From contig NZ_WFLN01000008.1 in assembly GCF_009208585.1 (NCBI RefSeq), positions 1 through 64,000 of the forward strand: 64,000 bases of DNA, given 5' to 3'. Positions 1-8,715 of the stretch are shown piece after piece. Every line of letters starts with the position of its first letter. Positions within the stretch are counted from its first letter, which is position 1. This stretch comes from Fluviispira multicolorata. Lineage in GTDB: Bacteria; Bdellovibrionota_B; Oligoflexia; Silvanigrellales; Silvanigrellaceae. Position numbers and translations under genes: made by a program. The notes beneath the pieces were generated by a model. It was not told where the DNA came from, did no database searches, and saw only the letters and a program-made list of their open reading frames with translations.

Positions 1-108
1 CTGATTGCGACGGGGAAATACCGGATCCCATTCCGAACTCCGAAGTCAAGCCCGTCTGCGGCAATGGTACTGCACTCTTAAGTGTGGGAGAGTAGCTCTG
101 TGCAGCCT
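1..108 (+). rRNA. rrf: 5S ribosomal RNA, 5' end cut off by the window
   Basis: The sequence matches the conserved core of bacterial 5S rRNA: the stretch GACGGGGAAATACC, then ATTCCGAACTCCGAAGTCAAG (read as loops B/C), GGTACTGC and GGGAGAGTAG near the 3' end. About ten bases of the 5' strand of helix I lie before the window, so the 3' boundary is set only by similarity to other 5S genes. A strong terminator follows at once, so this is the last gene of an rRNA operon. Confidence 0.93.
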
Positions 109-117
109 TTATTTCTA

Positions 118-150
118 AAGCCCCTAGGTTTTTACCTAGGGGCTTTTTTT
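118..150 (+). terminator. Rho-independent terminator of the rRNA operon
   Basis: A perfect 12-bp stem (118-129 with 134-145) around a TTTT loop is followed by a run of T. It lies directly after the 5S gene. Confidence 0.93.
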
Positions 151-336
151 ATTTAACTCTATTTGCATGTATTAAGGCAATCATAGATAAGTTAATTTCG
201 CCAATCTATTGGGTTTAGAAGATTTTATTGCTTGAGTGAGTTTTTAGAAAAATTAATTTAACAAAAAAAGACTTCTTCTTTAACTCTCCCAATAAGAATC
301 ACTTTATCAAATGGAAAATCTTCACCAAGATCTGTA

Positions 337-1269
337 TTAAGATCTATTTTCATTAAGGCTCCATTCAAGTTTACTTAAATATATCTCTTGTTTTTTAAGT
401 GCTCTATGTGCTTCTTCAAAGTTCGAAGGATAAAACTGTACCGTTTTATTAATTTCAGTTTGAGCCAATTTCCAAAGATCAGCCTTTATTATGTAACCAA
501 ATCGAGGGTAACCACCAGTTGTTTGAGCATCACTCATTAAAACAATTGGTTGACCATTTGGAGGAATTTGAATGAGCCCTGGAAGGGTTGCATGAGAAAG
601 TATTTCAGATTTATTATTAAACTCGATTGAATTTCCTTGTAGACGATAACCCATTCGATTACATTGATTTGTAATAAGCCAATTTTGTCGCCAGAATTTT
701 TCACAGTTTTCTTTTGTAAATTTAAAAAAATCTGGTCCTTGAAGAACTCGGATAAATTTATTTTTTTGGGGTAAAAGGACACCTCTTTTTTTCATTAAAA
801 AATGAGGTTTACCAAGTTTAAGTTGATCCCCTCTTTGTAGATTTCTTCCTCTATATCCCCCAAAATGATTATTTAAATCGGTTCCACATCCATTTAAAAC
901 CTGCTTAACATCTATTCCACCATCTATTGCCAGATAACAATGCATCCCTTTTATCGCATAGTTTAATTTTAATTTCTGACCACTTATTACTTTCACTCTC
1001 CAGCCATTATAAATTTTTTTGTCATCTAAGTAACTTTCATAGAAGGCGCCAGTTAAGGAAATCCATGCATCTCTGGCAAATTCTATTTCTACTGGACCAA
1101 GTGTGATTTCAATACATGGGCAGTTATCTGCATTCCCAACTAATTTATTAGCTATTTTGAATGAGAAAGGATCAATCGCTCCTCCTTGTGTAATTCCAAT
1201 GGATCTTAATCCAACTCGACCTAAATCTTGAATGCTGCAAAGTGGACTTGCCTTTAAAATATAAAGCAT
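337..1269 (-). CDS. pxpC: 5-oxoprolinase subunit C / biotin-dependent carboxyltransferase-like (KipA/YbgK family)
   Basis: In bacteria PxpA, PxpB and PxpC together hydrolyse 5-oxoproline to glutamate using ATP; older names for this family are KipA and YbgK. The 310-aa length is typical. The N-terminus contains SIQDLGRVGLRSIGITQGGA, the usual opening of the family (QD.GR.G....G...GGA), and residues around 245-260 contain DAQTTGGYPR, also conserved. The start ATG has AGGAAAT a few bases upstream. It begins 10 bp after the stop of pxpB, so the two are co-transcribed leftward. No pxpA follows: the next thing downstream is the 5S gene on the other strand. Confidence 0.88.
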   Translation of the reverse strand: MLYILKASPLCSIQDLGRVGLRSIGITQGGAIDPFSFKIANKLVGNADNCPCIEITLGPVEIEFARDAWISLTGAFYESYLDDKKIYNGWRVKVISGQKLKLNYAIKGMHCYLAIDGGIDVKQVLNGCGTDLNNHFGGYRGRNLQRGDQLKLGKPHFLMKKRGVLLPQKNKFIRVLQGPDFFKFTKENCEKFWRQNWLITNQCNRMGYRLQGNSIEFNNKSEILSHATLPGLIQIPPNGQPIVLMSDAQTTGGYPRFGYIIKADLWKLAQTEINKTVQFYPSNFEEAHRALKKQEIYLSKLEWSLNENRS

Positions 1270-1279
1270 AAATTATTTC

Positions 1280-1942
1280 CTAATTATCAGGTATGAATCG
1301 AACTTTATCACCTGGCTGTAACAAAGTTGGAGGAAAATGATTTGGATTAAATAAAGTTAAGTTAGTTTGCCCGATAATATTCCAACCTCCAGGAGTTTTT
1401 TGGGGATAAATTCCTGTCAGGTTTCCACCAATTCCTACAGAGCCTGCTGGAACGGAAAATCTAGGACTTTCTCTTCTAGGTGTTGCTAAAATAGGAGAAA
1501 GTCCTTCTAAATAAGCAAAGCCAGGTTGAAATCCTAAAAAATAAACAAGATATTCAGTATTAGAATGTATATTTATGACTTCATCAATAGATAATTTAGA
1601 GTTTTGAGCAATGAAATTTAAATCAGGTCCATATTGATTACCATATTTAACGGGAATTAAAATTTCTCTGCTTTTAAATTCTTTTAATTGAGCTTGCTGC
1701 CAAAGCATCTCAAGTTTTGGAAGAAAATTAGATGGACTTTCATTTGTTGGGTTTAATACAACAGTTAAATTATTCATGCCTATGATAACATCAATAATAT
1801 TTGAGTTTAAAGATATATTTTCTGTTATCCACCATAGTTTTTGTTGGAAACTAAAATGAACTGGTTGAGAAGATTCAAGCACAATTGAGTACTCATTTAA
1901 TATATAACAATGGATAGATTTTAAATTCAATATATTCTCCAA
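1280..1942 (-). CDS. pxpB: 5-oxoprolinase subunit B (KipI/YbgJ family)
   Basis: Partner of PxpC in the 5-oxoprolinase complex; in Bacillus the homologue KipI also inhibits the sporulation kinase KinA. The 220-aa length fits the family. The diagnostic stretch FLGFQPGFAYLEGL lies at about residues 135-148, followed by PRRESPRFSVPAGSVGIGG and QKTPGGWNIIG, all hallmarks of the family. It is the first gene of the leftward pxpB-pxpC pair. The upstream region to 2240 is very AT-rich and is shared with the divergent transporter pseudogene. Confidence 0.9.
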   Translation of the reverse strand: MENILNLKSIHCYILNEYSIVLESSQPVHFSFQQKLWWITENISLNSNIIDVIIGMNNLTVVLNPTNESPSNFLPKLEMLWQQAQLKEFKSREILIPVKYGNQYGPDLNFIAQNSKLSIDEVINIHSNTEYLVYFLGFQPGFAYLEGLSPILATPRRESPRFSVPAGSVGIGGNLTGIYPQKTPGGWNIIGQTNLTLFNPNHFPPTLLQPGDKVRFIPDN

Positions 1943-2153
1943 TTAAACTCAAATTATTAAAATAAATACATATAAATAGCAGAGCTAAAATTTATTTAAA
2001 TAAAGAAACTAAGAGATTTTTATTAATACAATCAGAACATTTTATTATATATTATTATTTGAAATAATTTCAATATTTTATTTAATATATATAAATTTTT
2101 ATTTTTTACTGAATTGATTACCAATTTGTAATTTTAGTTATAGAAATATAATA

Positions 2154-2182
2154 TTGACATAGTGGTTTTTAATAGATACATT
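2154..2182 (+). promoter_or_regulatory. Putative sigma-70 promoter for the MFS pseudogene
   Basis: A perfect -35 box TTGACA (2154-2159) is separated by 17 bp from TACATT (2177-2182), a four-of-six match to the -10 box. It lies about 60 bp before the GTG start of the transporter pseudogene. The rest of 1943-2240 is AT-rich with nothing else recognised. Confidence 0.5.
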
Positions 2183-2240
2183 AATTTTTCATTATAAATT
2201 TATAGCAAATTAAATAAAATTTATTTTGAAAGGATATATA

Positions 2241-3412
2241 GTGTTTGAAATAAATCCATTTGTTTTACAAGTTATAATTTCTAATGTACCATCTGTACTA
2301 ACAAGTGGTTTTATCCCTATACTAGGCAGTTCCTTTGGTGCTTCTATTGTTAATCTTGGCTTGTTTTTTTTCTTAATGCGTCTAGGTAATGTTATTGGAA
2401 GTGTAGTATCACCAGCAATTCATAATAAATATGAACCACATAAAATAGGTATAATCTCAGAACTTTTATTTTTTGTCACATCAAGTTTAATTTTATTCTC
2501 AGTAGTTACAAAAAATATTGAAATTTTTATTCTTTGTGCTTTTTTAAAAGGTATTATTGGCGGGACTATTTCAATCTTACGCTTTACTTGGTTAAAACAA
2601 CTCCCTGATTATCAAAAATCGAGTAGATTAAATTTGCTAGCAAATGTTCTCATACAGGGATCGTATTGTTTAGTAGGATTATTTTTGTTATTCAGTCATA
2701 CACTTCAGACTGCAATTATTGTTCTGACAGTAGATGCATTTGGATCTATTTTTGGCGCTTTCATTTTTTGGAAGATGAAAAAATTTAGTATTAAACCAAC
2801 GAAAATATTGGATAATAAATATAAAAATGTGTTTACTTCTTTAGTATCTACACCTGCTTGAAGGTTAATTTTGCTAACAGATATTCTTGTTTGTGCGGGC
2901 TTAGGTGGTACAAATATGATGATTTTTAAGTATGGAGAAACTTTTTTTGGGCAAAATAATGGTTATGCTATTGCACTTATTTTATACGGTGCATTTTATT
3001 TTATTGGTGGAAAAATCATTGAGCTAAAAAATAAAGGGAAAGAAATTTCTTTAAATGTAACAAGCATTGTTGGTTCTTTAATTATAATAATTTTATCATT
3101 TTTTTTCTACCAATTGTAACTTCATTTTCCTTAAAAATTATATTGTTCTCTCTTATTTTTTTCTGCTATCCTTTAATTAGTTTGCAATTGCAAAGTGAAT
3201 GGTTTAAGTTATGCACTCCAAGCGAAGCCGCTGGAATTTCAGCTGCAGAGTTAATTTATTCGCAAATTATTCTTGGAATATTTGAAGTTATTTATAGTAT
3301 CATACCTTCTGATAATATTGTTCGAGCAGTTTTTTTAGTGAGTGCATGTATTCTTATTTTCTTTTATCCGTTGTACCGTAGATCTCAGTTAAATAAATTT
3401 ATTGAAAATTAG
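2241..3412 (+). pseudogene. Broken MFS-type transporter (in-frame stop plus frameshift)
   Basis: The reading frame codes for a hydrophobic protein of about 390 residues with many membrane segments, resembling major facilitator transporters; the substrate is unknown. The likely start is GTG 2241, with AAGGA at 2229-2233. The frame is interrupted twice. A TGA at 2859-2861 is followed in the same frame by more membrane segments up to a TAA at 3117-3119. The protein then continues in another frame from about 3110 to 3412. The shift falls just after a run of eight T, where a one-base change would restore reading. Each of the three pieces is clearly membrane protein, so I read one decayed gene. Two independent sequencing errors are the alternative, but the in-frame stop is not at a homopolymer. 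Confidence 0.75.
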
Positions 3413-3496
3413 GCTTTTATAAATAGGAGAAGGTAAAATTTTTAGAATTTATGGTTTAAAATAGAATTAATTATCAATCAAAAATTTTATTAAAAC

Positions 3497-4261
3497 TTAA
3501 AAAAATGCGTTGGCCGAAGGAATTGTTAAAATAATTGGTTCATTGTCTGTTACCATAATTGTATGTTCAAATTGAGCAGCTTTATGTTTTTTATTTATAC
3601 AAAGAGTCCAACCATCTTCCCCTTCTTCAGCATAAATTTCGCCAGTGGAGAGAAAGGGTTCTACAGTTATGATCATTCCTTTTTTTAAAATTCTTTTATC
3701 TTTGGGATCAAAGGTTGATGAAATATATTTAGGTTCTTCATGAAGAGCTCTGCCGACACCATGACTGCCTAAATTTTCGATTATAGAATATTTATATATA
3801 TTTGCTATTTTTTCTACAGATTTGCCAATTACAGATAGTTTTTCTCCACTTTTTACAGCGCTGATACCAGCATACATGGCTTTCGCAGTTGCAGAGCAAA
3901 GCTTTTCGTTTTGAGGATTAATAGGAGACACGCTAAATGACCCCCCTGTATCTGCAAAATAGCCATCAAGTTCAGCAGAGACATCAATATTTATTAAGTC
4001 GCCAGCCTGAATTTTTTTATCTGATGGAACTCCATGTGCAATTTCATGATTTAAAGAAATACAGGTGTAGCCAGGAAAATTATAAGTTAATTTTGGTGCA
4101 GATGTAGCTCCAAAACGCTTTAAACAAGATCCTCCAATTTCATCGAGCTCGAGAGTTGTCATACCTACTTTAACGCTTTGCATCATTAAAACAAGAGTGT
4201 CGGCAACTATGACTCCAATTGTTCGAAGTCTTTCAAGGTCTTCTTCATTTTTTACTATCAT
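3497..4261 (-). CDS. map: Methionine aminopeptidase, type I
   Basis: Cytosolic metallopeptidase that removes the initiator methionine from new proteins. The 254-aa length is standard for the type I enzyme without N-terminal extension. The metal ligands and catalytic histidines can be placed: H76 in EIAHGVPSD, D93 in LINIDVSAELDGY, D104 in FADTGGSF, H167 in SHGVGRALHEEP, E201 in ITVEPF and E232 in EHTIMVT. It stands alone, convergent with the transporter pseudogene and divergent from the receiver gene at 4512. Confidence 0.95.
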   Translation of the reverse strand: MIVKNEEDLERLRTIGVIVADTLVLMMQSVKVGMTTLELDEIGGSCLKRFGATSAPKLTYNFPGYTCISLNHEIAHGVPSDKKIQAGDLINIDVSAELDGYFADTGGSFSVSPINPQNEKLCSATAKAMYAGISAVKSGEKLSVIGKSVEKIANIYKYSIIENLGSHGVGRALHEEPKYISSTFDPKDKRILKKGMIITVEPFLSTGEIYAEEGEDGWTLCINKKHKAAQFEHTIMVTDNEPIILTIPSANAFF

Positions 4262-4511
4262 TTCATTTCCCGATATTAATCTTAAATTTCTTAAAAAGAA
4301 TCTATAGTTTTATAATAATTGATAGAATTCGATAAAATAACTTCTTTACAAAGAAACTAATACAGCATTTAAAAGAAATTAGCAAAATTTTATAAGCTTA
4401 TATTTTTCTTTATGTTTCGTTGACTAGATTGTAAAAATTTAATACTTAATTAAATGTCAGTAAAATATATGAGAATATTTTAAAATATTCATTGAGTTTT
4501 TAGGTAGCCAA

Positions 4512-4898
4512 ATGAGTTTAATAAATAAAAATACCGAAAAAGTCATTGTAGTTGAAGATTCAAAATTTTTTAAGGAAATGTGGAAGCAATCCTTAAAGGT
4601 ACAAGAAGTTTTAATTTTTACAAATCCTGAAATATTAATTGATGAATTTTTACTAAGAAATGATTTATTCGATAATGTAACTTGTATTATATTAGATTAT
4701 TTTTATGATGGATTTAAAAAAAATGTTGTAGAAATGAATATCATAACAGAACTTAGGGAATTTGGTTACAAGAACCCATGCTTTTTATCTTCAGCAGTAC
4801 CATGCAATTTAGCGGAATTTAAACTTTTTGATGGCTTCATTGAAAAATTACCATATTCCCTTGAAGAGATAAAGTGTTTATTCCCTGATAAATTTTAA
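4512..4898 (+). CDS. Stand-alone receiver (CheY-like) domain protein
   Basis: A 128-aa single-domain response regulator with no output domain. The key residues of a working receiver are present: acidic pair E15-D16 after strand 1 (VIVVEDSKFF), phospho-acceptor D62 in CIILDYFYDG, serine S93/S94 in CFLSSA and lysine K112 in FIEKLPYS. The overall similarity to well-known CheY proteins is weak, and the segment after the phospho-Asp lacks the usual MP.MDG. No kinase is adjacent, so the partner cannot be named. It starts at ATG 4512, and the 250 bp upstream are AT-rich with no other gene. Confidence 0.75.
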   Translation: MSLINKNTEKVIVVEDSKFFKEMWKQSLKVQEVLIFTNPEILIDEFLLRNDLFDNVTCIILDYFYDGFKKNVVEMNIITELREFGYKNPCFLSSAVPCNLAEFKLFDGFIEKLPYSLEEIKCLFPDKF

Positions 4899-4971
4899 AA
4901 TCTAGAAAAAATTGATGCCTTATTTTAATAAATAAATGTTAAGAAACATATTTTTGAGGAATTAATAATAA

Positions 4972-5439
4972 GTGAAAAAATTTTCTATAGACTGGTTTTT
5001 AGCATTATTTGCAGGATTATTACTGACTTTAATGATTAATTATAATAGTTTATTAGCAAAGCACAGCACTCCTGTTATTGATTCTTGGATAGCGCATGGG
5101 ATTGGTACAATTGCAGCATTTGTGTTTGTCATCTGTTTTTCAAAATTGATTCTAAAAAAAGTAAATCATATGAAGCAAGATAATTTAAAAACTCCTCTAT
5201 GGGCTTATTTGGCTGGTATTTCTGGTGCCTTTACAGTTGTATTAGCTGCTATGACAATTAATAGTCCACTGGGTTTAGCCGCTTCACTTGCGCTTATGTT
5301 AGTGGGACAAGTTCTCTATGGAATCATTTCAGATATTTTTGGTTTATTTGGTTCTTCTAAAAAGAGGTTTTCGATAACTGATTTCTACGTAATAATATCA
5401 GTTTTATCGGGAAGTGGAGTTATAATTTATTTTAGGTGA
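4972..5439 (+). CDS. YdcZ/DUF606-type DMT family membrane protein, first of a pair
   Basis: A 155-aa inner-membrane protein of the drug/metabolite transporter superfamily, in the small 5-TM DUF606 (YdcZ) group. The stretch LWAYLAGISGAFTVVLAAM and the following NSPLGLAASLALMLVGQ fit the family. Members often come as adjacent pairs that presumably form heterodimers, and a second copy follows here with a 4-bp GTGA overlap. The start is GTG 4972, preceded by TGAGGAATTAATAATAA. This copy looks intact, but its partner is frameshifted. The substrate is unknown. Confidence 0.75.
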   Translation: MKKFSIDWFLALFAGLLLTLMINYNSLLAKHSTPVIDSWIAHGIGTIAAFVFVICFSKLILKKVNHMKQDNLKTPLWAYLAGISGAFTVVLAAMTINSPLGLAASLALMLVGQVLYGIISDIFGLFGSSKKRFSITDFYVIISVLSGSGVIIYFR

Positions 5440-5887
5440 AAAATGATTTTTTTAGCTGTTTTAATGCTATTCTAATAAGTGTAAGTCGTTCAATAAATAG
5501 TGGACTTTGTGTTGATGTTGGAGTTTTTAAGGCATCATTCTGGAATCATTTTATTGGTCTTCTTTTTTTGACGTGTATTGTAGGTAGTTTTAGTTTAGAG
5601 TTTTTAAAAACGGCCCCTATATATACTTATTTCAGTGGTTTTTTGGTGCGCTTTTTGTTGCTATAAACAATTTTGTGTTTCCAAGAATTGGTGCGACTAA
5701 GACTGTAATTTTAGTGATCAGTGGACAAATGATTTCAAGTGTCATTTTAGGATATAAGGTCGGAGAACTTTTTGTAATTCTTGCTCAAATTTTTGGTGTT
5801 GCGATTATATTATTTGGAGTTTATTTATCTAAAAATTTTTGCGCTCAAAATGAAAAAATAAATAGTATGATTGAGAAAAGTTTATAA
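5436..5887 (+). pseudogene. Second YdcZ/DUF606-type gene of the pair, frameshifted
   Basis: Translation from GTG 5436 gives a typical DUF606 N-terminal half (SRSINSGLCVDVGVFKASFW, then NHFIGLLFL) and hits a stop at 5666. The matching C-terminal half (a GAFFVAINNF-like segment, then FPRIGATKTVILVISGQM) is in another frame up to 5887. The break is at about 5639-5646, in a run of six T before GGTGCG; one extra base there would restore a protein of about 150 aa. This is either a true inactivation or a homopolymer sequencing error. If real, the intact first gene has lost its partner. Confidence 0.7.
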
Positions 5888-6092
5888 GAATAATTTCTGT
5901 TTGTTTAATTTTTCTATTATATTAGCAACTAAGTTTATATTTTATAAAAAAATATCCTTTTGCTTCAAATCAAGATGTCAATTTAATTTCATTATTTATA
6001 TTCAAGCAAATAAAATTTATAATTATATGCTATTTTTAAAATTAGATAATTTAATGATTTTTTGCTATCTGGTATTATTAAAAGGAAAAACT

Positions 6093-6902
6093 ATGATATC
6101 AAAGCTATTTAAATCGATTCTTATAATTTTTATTCTTATCTCAAATATGCATATTTTTCCAAACGTAGGAAAAATTGATAAGAAAAAAATTGCTGTAGAA
6201 CTTATTAAAAGTATAGAGACTCGCAATCCTAAATCCGCTGAATATGTCGATACTAAAAAATATATCGATCATAATCAAAAAGTGAAATTTAGTATTAAAG
6301 GTTTTAATAAAGTTCGCAGTAAAGGCCCTAAGATTAAAATTAAAGTGAATACTGTCAGAGCATTTGAAGATGGAAATTTTGTTTTTACACATACAGTTTA
6401 TTATTTTAGCACTCCAAAAATCGGTATTGATATTTTTCGCTTTGAAAATGGAAAAGTTGTTGAACACTGGGGTGGACTTACTCAGAAGAATGATTTTACA
6501 GTTAAAGATGCTGAGTTAAAGGTTGCAGGTTCAACTCAAATAAGTGATTTAAAATCTTCTAAAGAAAACAAAAAAACAATTAAAAAATTTATCGATACTG
6601 TGCTGATTAAAAGGAAGTATAATCAATCGCATTTGTATTTTAATAACAAGAAATTTTTAGATCATGAAAGTTTGTTTGGAAAGAATTTTTCATCCGAAAA
6701 TATGTTGAAAAAAAATCAAATAAAGGTTGATGATATAAAAAATAATTATTCTGAGAATATACAAATTTTAGGTGAGGGAAACTACGTACTGGCAATCAGT
6801 GAGGGAACATTTGCATGTGAAGTTATAACTTACTATGATCTATTTAAATTGGAAAATAATAAAATCGTAGAGCATTGGGATGTTATCACTCCGAATTCTT
6901 AA
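6093..6902 (+). CDS. Secreted protein with two SnoaL/NTF2-like domains
   Basis: A protein of about 269 aa with an N-terminal hydrophobic signal (residues about 5-25), then two related halves. Each half ends in the pattern seen in SnoaL-like polyketide-cyclase/NTF2 folds: FRFENGKVVEHWGG near residue 120 and FKLENNKIVEHWDV near the C-terminus. Each half also has an N-terminal segment of the form K.Y..H (KKYIDHNQ, KKFLDHES). The frame is open back to 5871, but ATG 6093 with AAAGGAAA upstream and a signal peptide directly after it is the better start. The two halves suggest an internal duplication or a pseudo-dimer. Binding or enzymatic role unknown. Confidence 0.7.
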   Translation: MISKLFKSILIIFILISNMHIFPNVGKIDKKKIAVELIKSIETRNPKSAEYVDTKKYIDHNQKVKFSIKGFNKVRSKGPKIKIKVNTVRAFEDGNFVFTHTVYYFSTPKIGIDIFRFENGKVVEHWGGLTQKNDFTVKDAELKVAGSTQISDLKSSKENKKTIKKFIDTVLIKRKYNQSHLYFNNKKFLDHESLFGKNFSSENMLKKNQIKVDDIKNNYSENIQILGEGNYVLAISEGTFACEVITYYDLFKLENNKIVEHWDVITPNS

Positions 6903-6935
6903 TTGTAACTTTATTGAATTTGAATAGAGGGAATT

Positions 6936-8120
6936 ATGAAGAGATTTCTTTTAGCGCTAGTTATTTTTTTCTTTCTAAATATATTAAGTTGTTCTAAGCA
7001 ATCAGGAAATAATTCTGGTGGAGGGAGTACGGGATCTCCTCCCGTAAGATCAAAATTTACTGTAGAAAATAGAGCTAATTTTTTAAGAGAATTTAATGGT
7101 TCTAAGGTGCAAATTCTAAAAAGTCTATGGAGTGTGCGTTTAAATCTAGAACAAAATCTTACTCATTATAATGTTAGATTAAGATCTAATGAATATCCTA
7201 GAAACACTTGGCTGGAATATAATAGTGAAGGTTTTTTTCGTGGAATAGCAAGAATTATGGGATATCCAGAGGAAACTTTTTGGAAAGAAAAATCATATAT
7301 AGATGGAGTTATTCCAGATGCTGTTGACTCTAAAACGTTTGGAGTAGCAAGAAATGCAAAGGGACGTCTTTTCATCCAAAATTTGGAAAACATATGTAAT
7401 TACCATGAAATTCAGATGGATAGAGATTTTGAAACAATTTCTTGCCAAATGCTTGAATTTGAAAATCCATGTGTTTTAAGATTATATCGTGAAGCTTGGC
7501 TCGAGCATCAAGAGGCTTGGTTTTATGTGGGAGAGAGTAATGATGCACTTAATATATCAAATGAAGAAAGCCCATTTATATTTAAAGGACCAGTAGAAGA
7601 ACATATTGTTTTGAATCCAGTACCAGGAACTCCAATGTCTCAAAGAACCCCTGAAGAGCAGGATTATATTAATTACTTAGAGAAAAGAATCCAGCAGAGT
7701 TTTGAAGATTATATGAAAAATCCAAGAAATGTTCTCGATAATCCAGATCGACAAAATAGGCCTTTAATTTCACCACTTAATACAACTTTCCTATATCGTA
7801 TAGGAGATGAAACTAGAGTTTTAAACGACAAACTAGATAGAGATTATGTAAATGCTCGTAATTCAAGTGGAACTGCATTTGTTGCACAATACCCACATCA
7901 AAGTAAACTTATAAATGCAATATTTACTGCTATCGAAAATAAAGATGAAACCGCTTTTATAAGTTCGGTTGTAAAACTTGCAGCATCGCATCCTGTTCAA
8001 TCTCAAAGAAAAACAGTTTTAGAATCTTTTCCTGACATTTTTATTACAAAAGATTTTCCAAACTTTCAGATATTTAATTCTTATTTGCATTTTCTTCTTA
8101 ATTGCACTCAATTCCATTAA
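6936..8120 (+). CDS. Putative lipoprotein of unknown function
   Basis: The N-terminus is a classic lipoprotein signal: MKR, a hydrophobic core, then NILSC with cysteine 19 as the lipidation site, followed by a Ser/Gly-rich linker (NNSGGGSTGS). The mature part (about 375 aa) is hydrophilic and contains three or more cysteines (ENICNYHE, ISCQMLEFENPCV). I recognise no domain. It begins 33 bp after the SnoaL-like gene, with GAGGGAATT as ribosome binding site, so the two probably form an operon of exported proteins. A perfect hairpin overlaps its stop codon. Confidence 0.7.
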   Translation: MKRFLLALVIFFFLNILSCSKQSGNNSGGGSTGSPPVRSKFTVENRANFLREFNGSKVQILKSLWSVRLNLEQNLTHYNVRLRSNEYPRNTWLEYNSEGFFRGIARIMGYPEETFWKEKSYIDGVIPDAVDSKTFGVARNAKGRLFIQNLENICNYHEIQMDRDFETISCQMLEFENPCVLRLYREAWLEHQEAWFYVGESNDALNISNEESPFIFKGPVEEHIVLNPVPGTPMSQRTPEEQDYINYLEKRIQQSFEDYMKNPRNVLDNPDRQNRPLISPLNTTFLYRIGDETRVLNDKLDRDYVNARNSSGTAFVAQYPHQSKLINAIFTAIENKDETAFISSVVKLAASHPVQSQRKTVLESFPDIFITKDFPNFQIFNSYLHFLLNCTQFH

Positions 8121-8148
8121 AGCATTCATATATATATGAATGCTTTAA
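8117..8148. terminator. Perfect hairpin at the end of the lipoprotein gene
   Basis: A 14-bp perfect stem (8117-8130 with 8135-8148) around TATA includes the stop codon of the lipoprotein gene. No long T run follows, so termination strength is uncertain. It lies between convergent genes and could serve both strands. Confidence 0.55.
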
Positions 8149-8295
8149 TCTTTAGTTCATCCGCATGCATTACCAATAATGCATTCTTCTTGATTAATAA
8201 GTTCTGAACTTTTAAAATGTAAGAAGATGTGCTCATCATAAAATTTTGTCGTTTTAATAAATGAAAACACGAATAATTAAAAGAATAAATTCATT

Positions 8296-8691
8296 TTATA
8301 AAATAGAAGTTGGTTTTCCAGCATCATTAATTGCTACCATTGAAAAAATACCACTGACTGCAAGATCTCTTTGATTTGTATACATTTGCTCTATAAAAAT
8401 TTGAACTTGTATTTTTAAACTTTTATTCCCAATATGAATAACACTTCCATGAATGTCGGCAAATGTTCCAGCTGGAATTGGTTTTTGGAAATCTGTTTTA
8501 TCTAAAGAAACAGTCACCATTTTTTTTCTGCAAAATCGTGTTGCTGTTATAAATGCAACTTCATCCATCCAATTAAGTGCTGTACCACCAAAAAGAGTAT
8601 TATAATGATTGGTTGTGTCAGGAAAAACACATTTAATCATTTTTGTTTCAGAGTTTTTCATGAGTTCCTGAATATTTTTTTCTTGTGACAT
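8296..8691 (-). CDS. Acyl-CoA thioesterase, hotdog fold (YciA-like)
   Basis: A 131-aa hotdog-fold thioesterase, hydrolysing acyl-CoA to free acid and CoA in the cytosol. The family motif is clear: NHYNTLFGGTALNWMDEVAF at about residues 28-47, containing the GG..L.WMDE catalytic region, followed by SLDKTDFQKPIPAG. The length fits YciA/BACH single-domain enzymes. It is the last gene of a leftward operon (membrane protein, glycosyltransferase, thioesterase), 24 bp after the glycosyltransferase, with AAGGAGAT as ribosome binding site. Confidence 0.85.
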   Translation of the reverse strand: MSQEKNIQELMKNSETKMIKCVFPDTTNHYNTLFGGTALNWMDEVAFITATRFCRKKMVTVSLDKTDFQKPIPAGTFADIHGSVIHIGNKSLKIQVQIFIEQMYTNQRDLAVSGIFSMVAINDAGKPTSIL

Positions 8692-8715
8692 TATATCTCC
8701 TTTTTAAGTTTGTAC

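Noticed and set aside
5871-6092. Upstream extension of the SnoaL-like gene
   Set aside because: The translated stretch is low-complexity and not protein-like. A signal peptide and a ribosome binding site support ATG 6093.
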